64,000 nucleotides of DNA from Gordionus sp. m RMFG-2023 (Eukaryota > Nematomorpha > Gordioida > Chordodea > Parachordodidae): assembly GCF_954871325.1 (NCBI RefSeq), contig NC_088777.1, positions 31,969,366 through 32,033,365 of the forward strand. Reading direction: 5' to 3'. A model generated the notes under the pieces. It worked only from the letters and a program-made list of their open reading frames with translations. It made no database searches and was not told the DNA's origin. Positions within the stretch are counted from its first letter, which is position 1; the number at the start of each line of letters is the position of its first letter. A program made the translations under genes and the position numbers. This document shows, in pieces, positions 37,301-52,300 of the stretch.

Positions 37301-40300
37301 TTTAGTAATATTAAATAATAGATATGTATAAAAATATAAATGGTAAAATAGCTAAAATATTATTTTTGTATATTAAATTAATATAATAAAATTAATATTT
37401 CATTTGGCAATATTTTAGTTGTCAATACTAGATGTCTACAATGAACAGACTTTTAGAATGCCCGCCCATACTTCGGGAGGGTGTGGGCAGACGGGTCAAA
37501 AATTTTAGCATGGATAGGTGGGCGGTTTCAAATTATTTTTAGAACAATGGGAAAGTGGGAGCGTGAATTTTAATATTTTTCTGGGGAGATGAACAGAACG
37601 AGTATATATATTAAAAATTATTACTTTATAATATTGCATAAAATTATGTTTCACACATAATTTATAAATAATTAGCCTCAATTAAATTGTAATCATGATA
37701 TTTTGAACAATTAAAAAACTATACAAATATTTAAATTTTTGGAAGGGGTTTAAAGATTATTCTAATCTGCTGAATATTATCAGCAATATAAGATTTGCAA
37801 TCTAATTTTTAAATAAGAATACAATTTCGATTCATTATAATAAGTAAACTATGGTTAAGGAAGCTACATGGAATGCTTAATTCCCGCTATTGGGCTTGGC
37901 AAAATTTCCATCTTTACAGAAAAATGAAATTTAAAAAATGTGACTAATTAAAAGAATGTTTTATAGGGCACTTATATTAACTATAGGTATGGATTCATAT
38001 ATTGCTCTTCCCAATATCTATAAAAATAATGAAATTATAGCCGATTTTTCAAAAATCGATTAGACAAGCCCCGGTCTTCCCTACTACGTATCGAAATCAT
38101 TTACAAATAATAACTTTTACCTATAATTACGTTGGTGGCTAGTTATAATATAAACAGCCCCTTTGAAATTTGGTTCAATATGCAAATTAAAAATAAGATA
38201 TTATTTTTAATTTTTCGCATAAAGCTAATTAAAACAATTAAATTTTCAGTTAATGATAAAATATTTTCTATTTCAAACGATTATTATGCTATAAAAGAAT
38301 AATATCGATTCTAAAATTATTTTTTACTTGTGCAAAATCTGTATGGTCTCATTTACAATGTCAGGCTCCGTAGTCAAAATATAACGTATAATTTGTTGGG
38401 ATCCGAATAAGATGATGAGTGTATCCAAGCACATTATTATATCGTGGATAGAAAGATCTAAACAGGAATTGCAAAGCGCTTCCAAGGATATTCCTTTTAT
38501 ATAAAAGTCTATAATACTCATTGTGTTTTTCTGTTTAGTGTAATTATATTGTTTATAACAATGATTATTTACCCAACATAAATCTTTATTAAAGTTAATT
38601 AGGCCTAATTACATTATTCTTAACAAATTTTAAGTGCTTTGTAAGAAAGTTATATTTCCTTTTTGAAATTGACAAGACAATTAAGAATGGTAAAAAATTA
38701 ATAAAAATTTCCTTTTACCCAAAATTAAATGCAACAATTCTTTCCTGTCACTATCATTACAATCATGCTCATGGCTCTCATTTGCACTGTCCTTTGACAC
38801 GACATGAGAATCGCTATTCGCATCTTTAGATGAAATAGTTTGAACTTGGTCATTGGTCATTAAATCTTGCGTCAAGAAGACCTTAATGTAATAAGCCATA
38901 GATTTGATTAACGTAGGCCATGCGTTTTGATAGTAAAGTGAGCTGGTATTGCACAGTTCTCGCGTGTAAAAATGACAGGGCTTGTCAGCAAAATTTATTC
39001 TTTTTTGAAAGTCTATATAATAGAAGTGTGTGCCAAATTAGTTTGTTAAATGGCAAAAGTAAAAGAACAGGAAATATACTAATAATGCCCCCCCCCGTTT
39101 CTAAATATAATCTAGCTATATTCCATGTGTTGGTGGGATCAGGAAGGTCAGACCCATCTTAAATTTACTCAAATTAATTCGATATTAACAGCGAAGCCAT
39201 CCCTCTGAAATCAAACACACACTTATTACCTATGGCTGATTAGCGCTGCTCCCCTGCACTGGGTTATCAGTTTAATTATTGGGGGAACTTCGTCTAATGA
39301 TATCATATTCATTATAGAAAAGAGAAAAAAAATGAACTGACATGGATTCGAACCTGAGACCTTAAATACTGGAAGGAAGACATCAATTAACAGAAGAAAT
39401 CCAGCTATTAAAAATTAACGATTTCTTATATAAACCAAAATTTTTGCAGCCGTTATCGTTGAGCACAAGCCAAAAAGTGTTTGGGATTTGAAAGGGAACA
39501 TATTTTTCTGGGTTCCTGATTTTACCTAAATTAATATGGACTAAAGCCAGATTTGGGCAAGAAGGGTTAATCGATATGATTTGGCTAGGGTTAGTTTAAC
39601 TTACTAAATGATTAAATTAGATCGTAATCTTTTTTAAATGATTTAAAAATTCGGCTTATCAATCTAAAGACTTACTAAATATTTATCTGATAAAATAGTA
39701 GAAGAAGGATATGTGGCCTTTAACAATGTAAGATTCGTCAAAAAAATTTCTCCTGCTTATCAAATTTAGTGAATTTAACAAATAACCTTTCGATAGATTT
39801 AGTAGAGTGTAATCCTTGAGGGCCATAGTCCAATATAATTTGAGGTAATCCAAATCTTGGTGAGAAATGCACGTTAAATTAATAATTTCTCCACAGGTTT
39901 GATGGTTATTATCATTTTTCCAATTTTGAATAAAGCTTTCGCGGGATCGGAAATCATGTTTTTCATTTTCAACTATGAATATCTTGGATTCATATATGTT
40001 TTTTTAATGTTGAAAAATATACATTACATGTATACGATTCAAGTTTGGTTAAAATTCCATTAAATTTAAAAGCTCATTATATTATTAATGTTTGTGACTC
40101 CTTGCTTAAAATAAATTATCGTTATTTGTATTTTAGGAATACGAATAATAAAATTATAAAATTAGAATCAAATATGAATATGAAAAATACCTTAACTGTC
40201 AAATAAATTTTTATCTATTATTTATTAGAATTATTTGAATAATTTTAATTATTCATATATTAACCAAAATAATTTGTAAATATTAGAAATAATTCAGAAT

Positions 40301-43300
40301 TGTTTGTAAATATCAAAATTATTTATAAATATTAAAATTATTATTAATCATTTCATGTTCCTTGCATTAACTTGTCATTAAATATTTTATTAATTTTTTC
40401 CACATCTATAATCACTTTTTTATATTTTATATTCCATTTTTTCATTTTTGAAAATATTTTTAAAGTATTTAATTTTCGAATCGAATATTAGACGAATCAA
40501 ATCGAATAATGTTTTTACTATTTGATACGAATAATGCAATTATTCGATAGAAATTACGAATCGAATATGAATAAAGCAATTCAATTCGCATTTTAATAGG
40601 TGTACAATATATCTCACCTAATCATATCAATCTTATATCTCGAATACCTTATTATCTTTTATATATAAATAATATGCTAACTAAATTAATAAAAATAAAT
40701 TAGGTTAAAATAGTAATGGCGTATTTGTTAAACGACTGAGTCGAGTCGACTTAGTAAAAACTGACTTGAGTTATGAACTCGAGTCGTGAACTCAAGTCGA
40801 CATAAGTCGTGATTTCAAATTAGTTTATATTATTAATTTACAATACAATTATTTTTTTTAATTTAGACTTCCAACTTGAGTAAGTCGTGAATAGAAATTA
40901 CAAGCATTAATTATTATTTATTTATTTTTAGTAAAATAATTTATTTTATTTTTATTTAAATATTTATTATATTTTAAAGAAATGATATGATTTAATATTT
41001 TTTATTTTATAATATATTATGAAAATGAATATTTATTTGATATCTTTTAATAAAAAAATGATAAGCTGCAATGTAGTTAAGTAATATCATTTTTGTTACA
41101 ATTAATTAGTGATCCCAAATTTTAAGCAAAATTTGATTTGATTTGAATTTTAAATGATTTTTTTTTTATTAATTCTTTTGTAAATTTTATTTAAATAAAC
41201 AATTTTTTAGTTGAAATCTTTTATTTATAGGTTTATTTTTATCAATTTTGTAAAATTATCTATTTTTTTAGTATATAAGAACTAGAAATAATTTATTTTT
41301 AAATATTTATATTAAACTTTTATAAGTTATTTTACATGATCATCTTTGTGATAATTGTCATGTTATTTTTTAACATTTATCAAATCTTTTACAGAAAAGG
41401 ATAAAAATATAATTTATATTATAAATATGTTTAATTAAAAATTCAAAGGTGATGTTCCTTTCTAAAAATGACAAATAATCTGTATTTTTAAACATATTAG
41501 TTTATTTTTGACGCTAATGGGTAAAAACATAAATTGTAAATATGTTAAATTAAAATTTCAGTCAAGATGTACCCTAGATAAGTGACAATTGTCATAATCG
41601 TTATTTCTAAAGTTTTTTGAGGCATATAAGTAAAAATATAGATTGTAAATACGTTTAAGTAAAAATTCAGTGAAGTTGTACCATAGATATGTGACAATTG
41701 TCATAATCGTTATTTTTAAAGTTTTTTGACGGAAATAGGTAAAAATATATAGTGTAAATATGTTAAATTAAAATTTCAGTGAAGATGTACCCTATAGATA
41801 AGTGACAATTGTCATAATCGTTATTACTAAAGTTTTTTTTGTTTTTTTGACGCAAATAGGTAAAAATATATATTGTAAATATATTAAATTAAAATATCAG
41901 TGATAGATAAGTGACAATTGTCAAAATCGTTATTTCTACAGTTTTTTGAAATTTTTTTGATGCACATAGGTAAAAATATAGATTGTAAATACGTTTAATT
42001 AAAAATTCGATGAAGATGTATCATAGATAAGTGACAATTGTCATAATCGTTATTTCTAAAGTTTTTATTGAAATTTTTTGACGCAATAGATATGTGACAA
42101 TTATCATAATCGTTATTTTTTAACTTTTTTGAATTTTTTTAAAGTAAATAGGTAAAAATATATATTGTAAAGATGTTAAAATAAATTCAGTGAAGATGTA
42201 CCATAGAAGAGTGACAATATGTGATCTGCATCGGGCCTAATTTTTCAAGCCCGTCCCGGCCCGAAATTTTTTTTAGAAAAGTTTTACCGGCCCGGCCCGG
42301 CCCGAACTCGAAATTTTTTTAAAAAGTTTTGCCGGCCCGGCCCGAACCCGAAATATTTTTTAAAAAAATTTACCGACCCAGCCCGATTCGAATTTATTTA
42401 AATATAGAAATTAATTTTTATAATTAATCAAAATAAAAGACATATGTTATATGTAGTTTAGTTTCAATAAATATAATCAAATATTTTCATTTTACATAAA
42501 AAATTCAATATAAAATTGATAAATTTAGATATATTTAAAAAAATATCCAAGGTCCGACCCGACCCGGCCCGAATTTTTTTTTAAATATTAGGCCCGGCCC
42601 GAACCCGATTATTTTAAATAGAATTAGGCCCGAGCCCGGCCCGAAGCCCGTTCTGGCCGGACCGGACTCGGGCCGGGCCTAACTTTGCAAATCTCTAGTG
42701 ACAATTGTCATAAACGTTATTTTTTAACTTTTTTGTAGCAAATGGGTAAAAATATATATTGTAAACATGTTAAATTAAAATTTCAGCGAAGATGTATCAT
42801 AGAAAGTGACAATTGTCATAATCGTTATTTTTGAACTTTTTTGAATTTTTTCAAAGTAAATCGGTAAAAATATATATTGTAAACATGTTAAATTAAAATT
42901 TCAGTGAAGATGTACCATAGAAAGTGACAATTGTCATAATCGTTATTTTTGAACTTTTTTGAATTTTTTCAAAGTAAATCGGTAAAAATATATATTGTAA
43001 ACATGTTAAATTAAAATTTCAGTGAAGATGTACCATAAAAAAGTGAGAATTGTTATAATCGTTATTCGGATTTTGAATTTTTTCAAAGAAAATAAGTAAA
43101 AATATATATTATAAACATGTTATATTAAAATTTCAGTGAAGATGACCATAAAAAAGTGTCAATTGTCATAATCATTATTTGTGAACCTTTTTGAAAATTT
43201 TTAAAGCAAACTTATAAATATATATATTGTAAACATGTTAAATTAAAATTTCAGTTAATCGTTATTTAAAATTTTTTTGAATTTTTTTGCCCAAATGATC

Positions 43301-46300
43301 TGGTTTTTAGCCCACGCCCTACTATCAAATTGGGCTGGCTAGCTAAATAATTTAAAAAGTGCTAACGGACCTTTGAAAAATTTTAACAATGGGCAGGCTA
43401 ATAAACAACTTTTATTTGTTATTTAGAATTTATTAGGTAAACATTAAAAAATATATTCTTCATAACTTTTTTTAAATACCAGATTATCGATAACTGTTGT
43501 GGATTTTATCGTCGGAAAAATTAATGAGATAAAAAAAAACTTATTGGATTTGAAATTATAGGGTCGAAGTATTTCGTCCTATAATTGATCAAATTATAAA
43601 CATCAGAACGGTGCAAAAAGAGAGTTTATTTTGAATGTGCAATATTATCCTAGACATTTTGATAAAAATAATAGTAAAGGTATTTCTGAAAAGGCCTTGG
43701 AAAAAGTGACACAACAAATATATTGAATGTTAAATAACGTAACGAATTGTGTTCATTTGCCTGTGAATTCAAAGATTTAATAGCAGAATTATTTGAAACG
43801 GACGATGATATCGTATGCGCAGGTGAGGAGTCTAATGAAAAATTAGAATGATAATAACTCAGAATGTGAATTGTGATAATAAATGTAACAATTGATTAAT
43901 ATGCCTATATGAAATTCTTAAGATACAATATGCACACAAGTGCATACACTAATTTATTTTTCACATATGCATACATTTCTTTATCATTTACTCAAGTTAA
44001 TTGCGAGAGAACATTTAATAAATTATAAAAAATAGGCTGAGAAATAATATAGACGAAGAAAAATTAGGATCGTTTTTAATGTTAGTTGTATGAGAACTTT
44101 TAGTGGAGATTGAACTAAAAGATATTCTTGTTTATTTGCGCAAAGGTTCAAAATGAGATTTATCAACGTAAAAATATATTATCTTAATTCTTTTATTTAA
44201 AAATCATGTAATACATATTTAAAAAAAACATTTAAAAAATAAATAAATATTGTTATTTTAAATTTTTTTAAATGGTATTTTAAAAAAATAGGAACGCTTT
44301 TGAACACAAAAATTTGGATGCATGATAATAACAAATAATATGAGTAAATAATAAAAAAAAAATTTATATTATAATAAATATTTTGATCATAATTTAAATC
44401 GAATATTTTTTTATGCTTACTAAATTATGAAATTTTTAGTAAGCTGAACCATTTATTAAAATAAGAATTTTTTTTTTAAAAAAATTTAAAAAAAACTTAC
44501 TGTGTTACAAATTTTAAATAACAATGGGAGAGAGAGACGGGGGAGGGATTGGTCATTTATTTTCTATTTTTATTTTTCGGATCTTTTCTTAATTTTCATT
44601 TAATTATTTTTAGTATAACCTAGCAATAATTAATTTTGATAAATAAATTTATAAGTGAGTGCTCATGGCATGTTATATTAATATGGGTGGAAATTTTATG
44701 TCCCCAAAAAATTTTCTGCAATTATATATCAGTACCCCCCCCCCTTCCAAAAAAAAACACAAAATCTTACAAAAAATATTCGAAATAATATTCTCTAAAT
44801 GTCAAGAAAGGGATTTATTTCCTGATCCATTATATATATACATGGATTTCGAAAAATTTGCTATGAGCGAGGTTAAAACTGTCATTGGTATGATCATTAA
44901 TATGTTAAATTATTTATATTTGTTTTTTCAATTAGGGGATCATATTATAATCAGAGGATGATTTACCATTTGTGTCAAAGTACCCATAGAAAACTACAAA
45001 AGCTAGGTCTGGAAAGCCAATACAGAACCGATGAAACCCTAAGCTTCTTTTGTGACATGAGGGACGGCTTAGCATTTGTTCCTTTATATGATATGGGCAA
45101 TGCAATGGCATTCCTGAGATCAGTTACTCCTACCAATGATAAAGATATTCTTAAATATTTCGATAAAAATTACATCAATGGAGTCAAGGGAGGTCACAAG
45201 AAGCAATTCTCAATCCGAGACACGTCAAATTGGGCCTCGATTTCCTCCAGAAACTTGGAAGGTGAATGAGAGCACCCTATCTGATGAAGAACCCACAAAT
45301 AATCAATGCGAAGGTTGGGATCATCATTTTTCATATCTGGTTGGGAATAAACGCCCATCAATTTGGGTATTGATTAATAAAATGAAATGCGAGGTTGCTG
45401 CCGATGAAACCAAACTTGAACGATGGCGTGTAGGTAGTTGGACACCAAAACAAAATCGTAGAGTTATAATACCCAGATTCGGTTAAAGAAACTTTGCGAG
45501 GAATACCGTGTTAGGGTGCAAGGCCTTCCAGATTAGATTTTATGAGGGCGATTTTCGCCTTTATTTGATGTCGGCCGCTATAATTATTATTCTAAATTAT
45601 TAAATTTGAATATACATAATGATTTTTCAATAAAATAAACATCTTATTGCAAATTTTGTCAAATTTAGTCTACTTAATATAGTAATTAAGGATGGATATT
45701 GTATTTATTACTATAGCAAATAATTTTTACGAAAATTAGTAATACATGGGTTATTTTACTGGGGTATTTATTTGTCTCAGTACCAATTTGAACATCAGCA
45801 TTTTTTATGGAGGGTATATGAGTAATCTTTAAGTAATGAATTGGGGCCTAAAAAAATTTATTATTAAATTATATTTCTATAATAATTTTTTCTAAAATAT
45901 TAATTTGCCTATACTTTATTAAATCCAAATAAAAATATACCGATATTATTAGGTCCTAACAGGAGGTTTTTATTCCGAGGTTTTTTCGGGGGTTTTTTTC
46001 CGGGATTCGATATTTTATTATATGAAATTAAAAATAATATTGACATTATAGGGGAAATGTGCCATGAATGGCTATGTTTTTGCCTTTTTGAAAAAAATTA
46101 TTAAAAGAGGAAAAGATTTGTTTTGACTTTTAAAGAAAACATGGTATGTCTGATCAATTACGAGAAAAAATTTTTTTGAGGAAGAATTATGAAAATCGAT
46201 TTTGCGAAAAAAGGTTTAATCCCCCCCCCCCCAATTTATTCTTATATACTTTATATAAATAATAACAAATTCAGTATCGTTTTGTAATATTTTTTAATGA

Positions 46301-49300
46301 AAATACATGTTCGCATTTTTTAGGCGTGGCGATTAAGTGTGTGAACCCCGTGTCTTTTCTAGAGGCTCGTGATCAGAGCTGGTTTAGTCAATTTTTAGAC
46401 CCAAATCACGGGTCTGGGGGTTACACAACTAACCAATTAACAAAACTTAATCTTTTTTTTTATTTAAATAGTTTTCAAATCAAGAAATTTATTTATACGT
46501 GTAGATTTACAAATCAATCTCCTTACTTTCAAATTTAAATGGTTATGTAATTAAAAAGTGTGCTCTCCTCCTCGCCTAATAAGATAAACGGGCGTAGGCT
46601 AAAAGTCACCTCGTTTTAACAAAAAAGTTCAAGAATAACGATTATAACAATTGTCACTTTTCTGTAGTATCTTCACTAAAATTTTAATATAACATGTTTA
46701 CAATATATATATTTACCAGTTTTCTTTTAAAAAATTCAAAAAAGTTCAAAAATAACGATTATGGCAATTGTCACTTTCTATGGTACATCTTCACTGAAAT
46801 TTTAATTTAACATATTTACAATATATATTTTTACCTATTTACTTTAAAAAAATTCAAAAAAGTTCAAAAATAACGATTATGACAATTGTCACTTTCTATG
46901 GTACATCTTCACAAATTTTAATTTAACATGTTTACAATATATATTTTTACTGATTTACTTTAAAAAATTCAAAAAGTTCAAAAATAACGATTATGACAAT
47001 TGTCACTTTCTATGGTACATTTTCACTGAAATTTTAATTTAACATATTTACAATATATATTTTTACCTATTTACTTTAAAAAATTCAAAAAAGTTCAAAA
47101 ATAACGATTATGACAATGGTCACTTTCTATGGTACATCTTCACAAATTTTAATTTAACATGTTTACAATATATATTTTCACCCATTTGCTTTAAAAAAAT
47201 TCAAAAAACTTAAAAAATAACGATTATGATATTTGTCACTTATCTAGGGGAAATCTTCACTGAAATTTTAATTTAACATATTTATAATTTATGTTTTTAA
47301 CCATTATCGTCAAAAATAAACTCATATGTTTTAAAATACAGATTATGATATTTGTCATTTTTACAAAGGAACATCATCATTGAATTTATAATTTAACATA
47401 TTTATAATATAAAATATATTTTTACCCTTTTCTACCAAAAATTTCAAAAATGTTAAAAAATATCATGACAATTGTCACATTAAAATATTATAAGACGATC
47501 ATGTAAAATAACATAAAAATTTAATATAAATTATTTAAACTAGTTCTTTTAATATACTAAAAAAAATAGATAATTTTACAAAAATGATAAAAATAAGCCC
47601 ATAAAAGATTTCAACTAAAAGATTAATAATTCACAAAAAAATTAATTAAAAAAGAAGATTTTAAATTATTATCAATTCAAATTTTGCTTGAAATTTTTGC
47701 ATGAAAACCACAAATTAATTGTAACAAAAATAATATTATACAATACCTATTCGAAATATTCGTCCTCTAGTCGACTTAGGTTCACGACTCAAGTGGAAAA
47801 CTCATGTTCTAGACTCAAGTCGACTTGAGTTCATGACTCGAGTTGACTGGAGTTGACGATTCGAGTCGACTTGAGTTCATGACTTGAGTTCACGACTGAG
47901 TCGACTTGAGTTCACAACTTGAGTTTACGACTTAAGTCGACTTGAGTTCACAACTTGGTAGTTCACGACTCGAGTAGACTTGAGTTCTCGACTCGAGTTC
48001 ACGACTTCAGTGAGTCGACTAATTCGACTAACGACTCAGGACTCTGAGTCAGAGTCGGGTGAACTCGACTTTTTAACAACACTAGGCGTATGTATATATG
48101 ATAATGTTTTTTCTTAATTTTTCTTTCTTTTTTCTTCTTCTCTATACATTCCATATCTATACTATATTATATGATAATAAAAACCTCGGCCCATGCTTGT
48201 ATAATGGCCAGCTTCTCAATGACGGCGTAACAATCTTCCCGACCGATCAAGGAACTTTTAAGCATATAAAATGAATCAAGCAAAAGTGTCCTGATTTTTT
48301 TGATGTCTTCGTTATGGTACCGTATTCCGGCAGACACCCACAAACTGCAAACCTAAATTTCATTTTTTTAAATTAAAATGTTAATATAGAAAATGAGTTT
48401 CCCCTACTATCCACAGGTGGAGGAGGACCATTTAAAATGAAGGGTAGGGGGGGGGGGAGGGTTGTCAATTCAAAATGACCTTGACTAAGACCGATAATGT
48501 GTTATTATGTTTATGCTTCTATAAAAAAATATCATATAGTATAATTATTCCTTTTTGTATAAATCGCAACACAAATCAAGAAAATATTGCCTTGATTGAT
48601 GCAAATTATGGCAGTACCCATGCGGCCCAATGGACCCCCTCCAAGCACGGCGTTGTGGTAGTATATGATCAAGTACTTTTTAGTTAGTTCAATATTGCTA
48701 ATTAAACAATGGTTTTTTAATAAATTTCCCAGAAAAGATGTAAAATTATCGAGCCTTTCTTTTTTTGTAATAAATTTTATGTCTATTATTAAACTTAAGA
48801 ATACATATTCAAATATATTCGTTTTTTTATATATAGAGAGTGACAGATATATATTTCATTTCGTAATTATATCATTATTATTTTAATCTGTGTTATTTTA
48901 AAAAATTAATAATATGGTAATTGGATTATGGTGTATAGCGTCGATCATTATTGATTATTTATGTGCTTTTATAAAATATTACATAAGGTCATAAATCATT
49001 TATATAAATTCGTTGTTTTCGAGTAGCGTGTGTGGCTCAGACTAGAGACCTGATTGAGAAATAAGCTTCGACTTGTGTTAAAATCCAATTTTTTTATTCT
49101 TAAGTTAACCTAGATATTTCGTGCTAAGGGGTTTGTAGCCAGAACATAATTTGGACTAAGTACCCATACATTACTAATTAAAAATGGGTTTTAATGCTTG
49201 TGATGAAATTTGCGCGTTTGGCATATTGATGTATGTAGAATGATGTGATATCATTATCTATCATAATGTAATAAATGAATTTTGGCTATTTATAAAACTT

Positions 49301-52300
49301 GATATAAAATATAATAATAATTAAATCAACAAATCACAATTTTTACCAAAAATAGTCATTTATAATTATTTCAAACCAATGTAAAGGGATGCGCTTTTCC
49401 TTTGTTCAAATGAAAATATTTATTTTTTGAATTTCATTTTTATTTCCTAAATTTCCTTTATCCAAAATATAAATCCCGCCATATAAGCTGTGAAAAGTCA
49501 AAAAATGAGAAAATATCATGAGATCTTTTAAGTTATTATTTATTCTAACTGGGCATAAACTCTTTAAAATCTTAGGCAAAGATAAGATACAACTAAATAT
49601 GACAAGGATTCTCTTTTTTTTAAAAAAAACTATACAATTTATTTAGGCCGGAGTGAGACGAAACCTTTTGAGTTTCCAGGGAGCCCGTATAATCGTTTAC
49701 TAATTGTAATACCTCATTTCATTTCAACAATTGTAAAATATCATATTCTGAATATATACACCTTTTATCCCAAAAAGGCATATTATATTTCTATAACTTT
49801 AATATTTAAAACGAGATATCGTAATGGCAATCTAAATATAATTAAAATATGAATTTAACCTGGCTAGCTTTAGCCAATACCCTAGAATCCCTTTCGAGAT
49901 TTGTGCAATCGTTAATGATAGGTGAAGAAGACTTGATACCTTTGCTCTCCAAATCATCATCATCACCTCCTTTGATTGCTAATTTATCGTGGCGATTAGA
50001 AAAAACATTATTATTATTTGCACCATTTCCTACATGGGTCGTATCTTGCTGCGTAGAATTAAAAACTTGTCTTAGACACGCACTCATTTGAGCTTGATAC
50101 TGTTCCAGCAAGTAGTGAGTATTGCTACCATCACTAGTATTATTTAAATAGTTGGGATCATTTTTACCGCCATTTTTATGAGATTCTTCGTAGTAATCAC
50201 CAATTTTGTCAATATTTATTGTATTCAAAATTTTCAAATTATCGGAAACGTAATCGGGATCTGGACTGTATTGGAAAACGTTTATAAGGATAGCTAAAAT
50301 TTCGAGGCCTGTTAAAATTTAAAAAATCTTTAATTATTAATTTAAAATTATCTTAAATGCGATGCGTCGCTAGAAAAGATAGGCGCAATAGCGTGCTCAG
50401 CTCAACCAAAAATATTGTATTTGAACAAAATAAATTTTGGAATCGGTTGTCTCATGCAGATAGTAATTTGATAAAAATGGTCACTGTGTGTGAAATCTGC
50501 CCTTCTTTTATTTCATTCATTTATTTTTCTATTTTTTTAATCTATTATTTATAAATCAAAATTATTTTTAATGGAATTTAATAATATTAAATAACACGTA
50601 TTCAAATAAAATTGCGCTATTTTATTAGAAATGTATTTTATAATTTAAAAATATATATACCTGCGACAGTAATCGGAGCATAACGTTCAGTATTGGTAAC
50701 ACATACGAAAGAAAGTCTAACTAATTCCGACAAATGAAGGACTAAGTAATTATCTGGAGTGTATTTTTTTATTTTCCACAAATAAAATACATAAATTAAT
50801 ATATTTTCATGTGAATTATATTTGATATGGAGTCCTTCAATTTATTAACAAAAAAATAAATGGTAAAATTTTTTTTAAACATTTTCCCTTACAAAATTTT
50901 CTTACTTATTTATATATCAATTTTTTTTATATAATTTATCTCCATGAATTCAATTCAGGGGTATCGATTAAAATACTGAGTTTATTTTAATTATTTATTG
51001 AGAAGGGGGATCTTATTAATGGGAAATACTATATGATAAAAGTCATTAATTTATTGCTTGCTTCTTTGAGGTAATTTTTTTTTAAATGTATACATTTTCC
51101 CCTCCCTCATCATATGTATTAAATTTTATTCTATCTCGTTTGGTACCTTATAAATAATCTCTATAAAAATGAGAGGATTCTGTTTAATTTGAGTTATCCT
51201 TCAAAATGTTAAATTCATATAATTATTATTTATCATTTAAGTAGGAATTTGTCAAGGTAAAAAATAAAATGAATAATAACTAAAATTTCACCATTTTTAG
51301 GTTCTTTCTTGACTAATTTCCTGGCAAGGGCCAAATCAAGATCAGGATCTCCTTCTTCGTTTCTCCTATTTCCTGATAATGTTAAGTTATTTTCTTAATA
51401 AATAAAAGAATATATTAATTATTTTGTTAAAATATCTTTTAAAAAATAGCAGTTGTGGTAATTCCTCTTCATAAATGTGTTACAACAGTTCCGTAATTGT
51501 TTTAAGCACAATACTTCAATAGCGTCACTGGCTCTGACTATTTAGGGCTTCTCAAAACTTTTTAAAACAAATTTAGCTGCTAAATTTTTTAAAAAAAGCA
51601 TGCTATCTCATTTTTAATATAATGTTGCACACATTTAATTAAGGATTGTTTAGCAACCTTACCCCTCACCTCCTCCTCCTGAAGTCAGTGATAATTATTA
51701 TGATTATGATAATTAAACAAGAGAACAAAAAAAACTTAGGCAAAGAGTAATTATATATACTATTCGTTTGCTTATAAAGTGATAAAATAATAACTTTAAA
51801 ATATATTTAACAAAGAGATAAATAGATTAATAGTTTCAAAATGTGAATAACTTTGCGGAATGGGGAAGAGTGGATGGAATTATATTATATAACCGTCCTA
51901 TTTAACCTTTCCTTTATATTCATTATGCATAATTCATATGATCACATATGATTTTAGATATAAATCATAAATTTTTTATTAAGTGGCTAAAAATTTGAAA
52001 GAAACAATTTGTATTATATGTTTATAGCAAGGTGTTGTCGATTTAATAAGCAATTATTGTTATCAAGATCGAGCATTGGAAACTAATTAACAGGGCTTTG
52101 CCGATATTAAATATCGGATCCGATAGGGACCAATATTTTTGTGTTTTTAAAAATATAGGATTGAGCCAATATTTTCAAAAAATCCGATCCGATATTTTAA
52201 TTGTTTTTGGTTATTTTATTATTGTATATATAATTAATTATATGATTATTTTTTATATATTAATAATTTAATAGCAAAAGGGGAAAAAAATGAAATAATT

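Larger units (their letters stand above)
40727..48084 (+). mobile_element. Mutator-like element (MULE), 7.4 kb, with 1.5-2.6-kb terminal inverted repeats built from ~105-bp tandem arrays
   Basis: The two arms are inverted copies with four shared layers: an outer GAGTCGACTTGAGT-type repeat (40727-40880; 47770-48084), an AT-rich layer, an array of ~105-bp units (41350-43290; 46600-47465), and an inner block with TTTTAGCC(C/T)ACGCCC (43305-43345; 46570-46610). GGCGTATTT and GGCGTATGT flank the ends (40718-40726, 48085-48093), a 9-bp duplication with one mismatch, as expected for Mutator. The centre holds a MULE transposase (44640-45486) and a hAT remnant. A 479-bp hAT sits in the left arm. It lies in a HEATR5 intron, antisense to the gene. 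Confidence 0.83.

Noticed and set aside
49025..49095. Possible tRNA gene with GTGGCTCAGACTAGAG A box
   Set aside because: The B box is degenerate (GTTAAAATCC) and the stems do not close; more likely a SINE relic.
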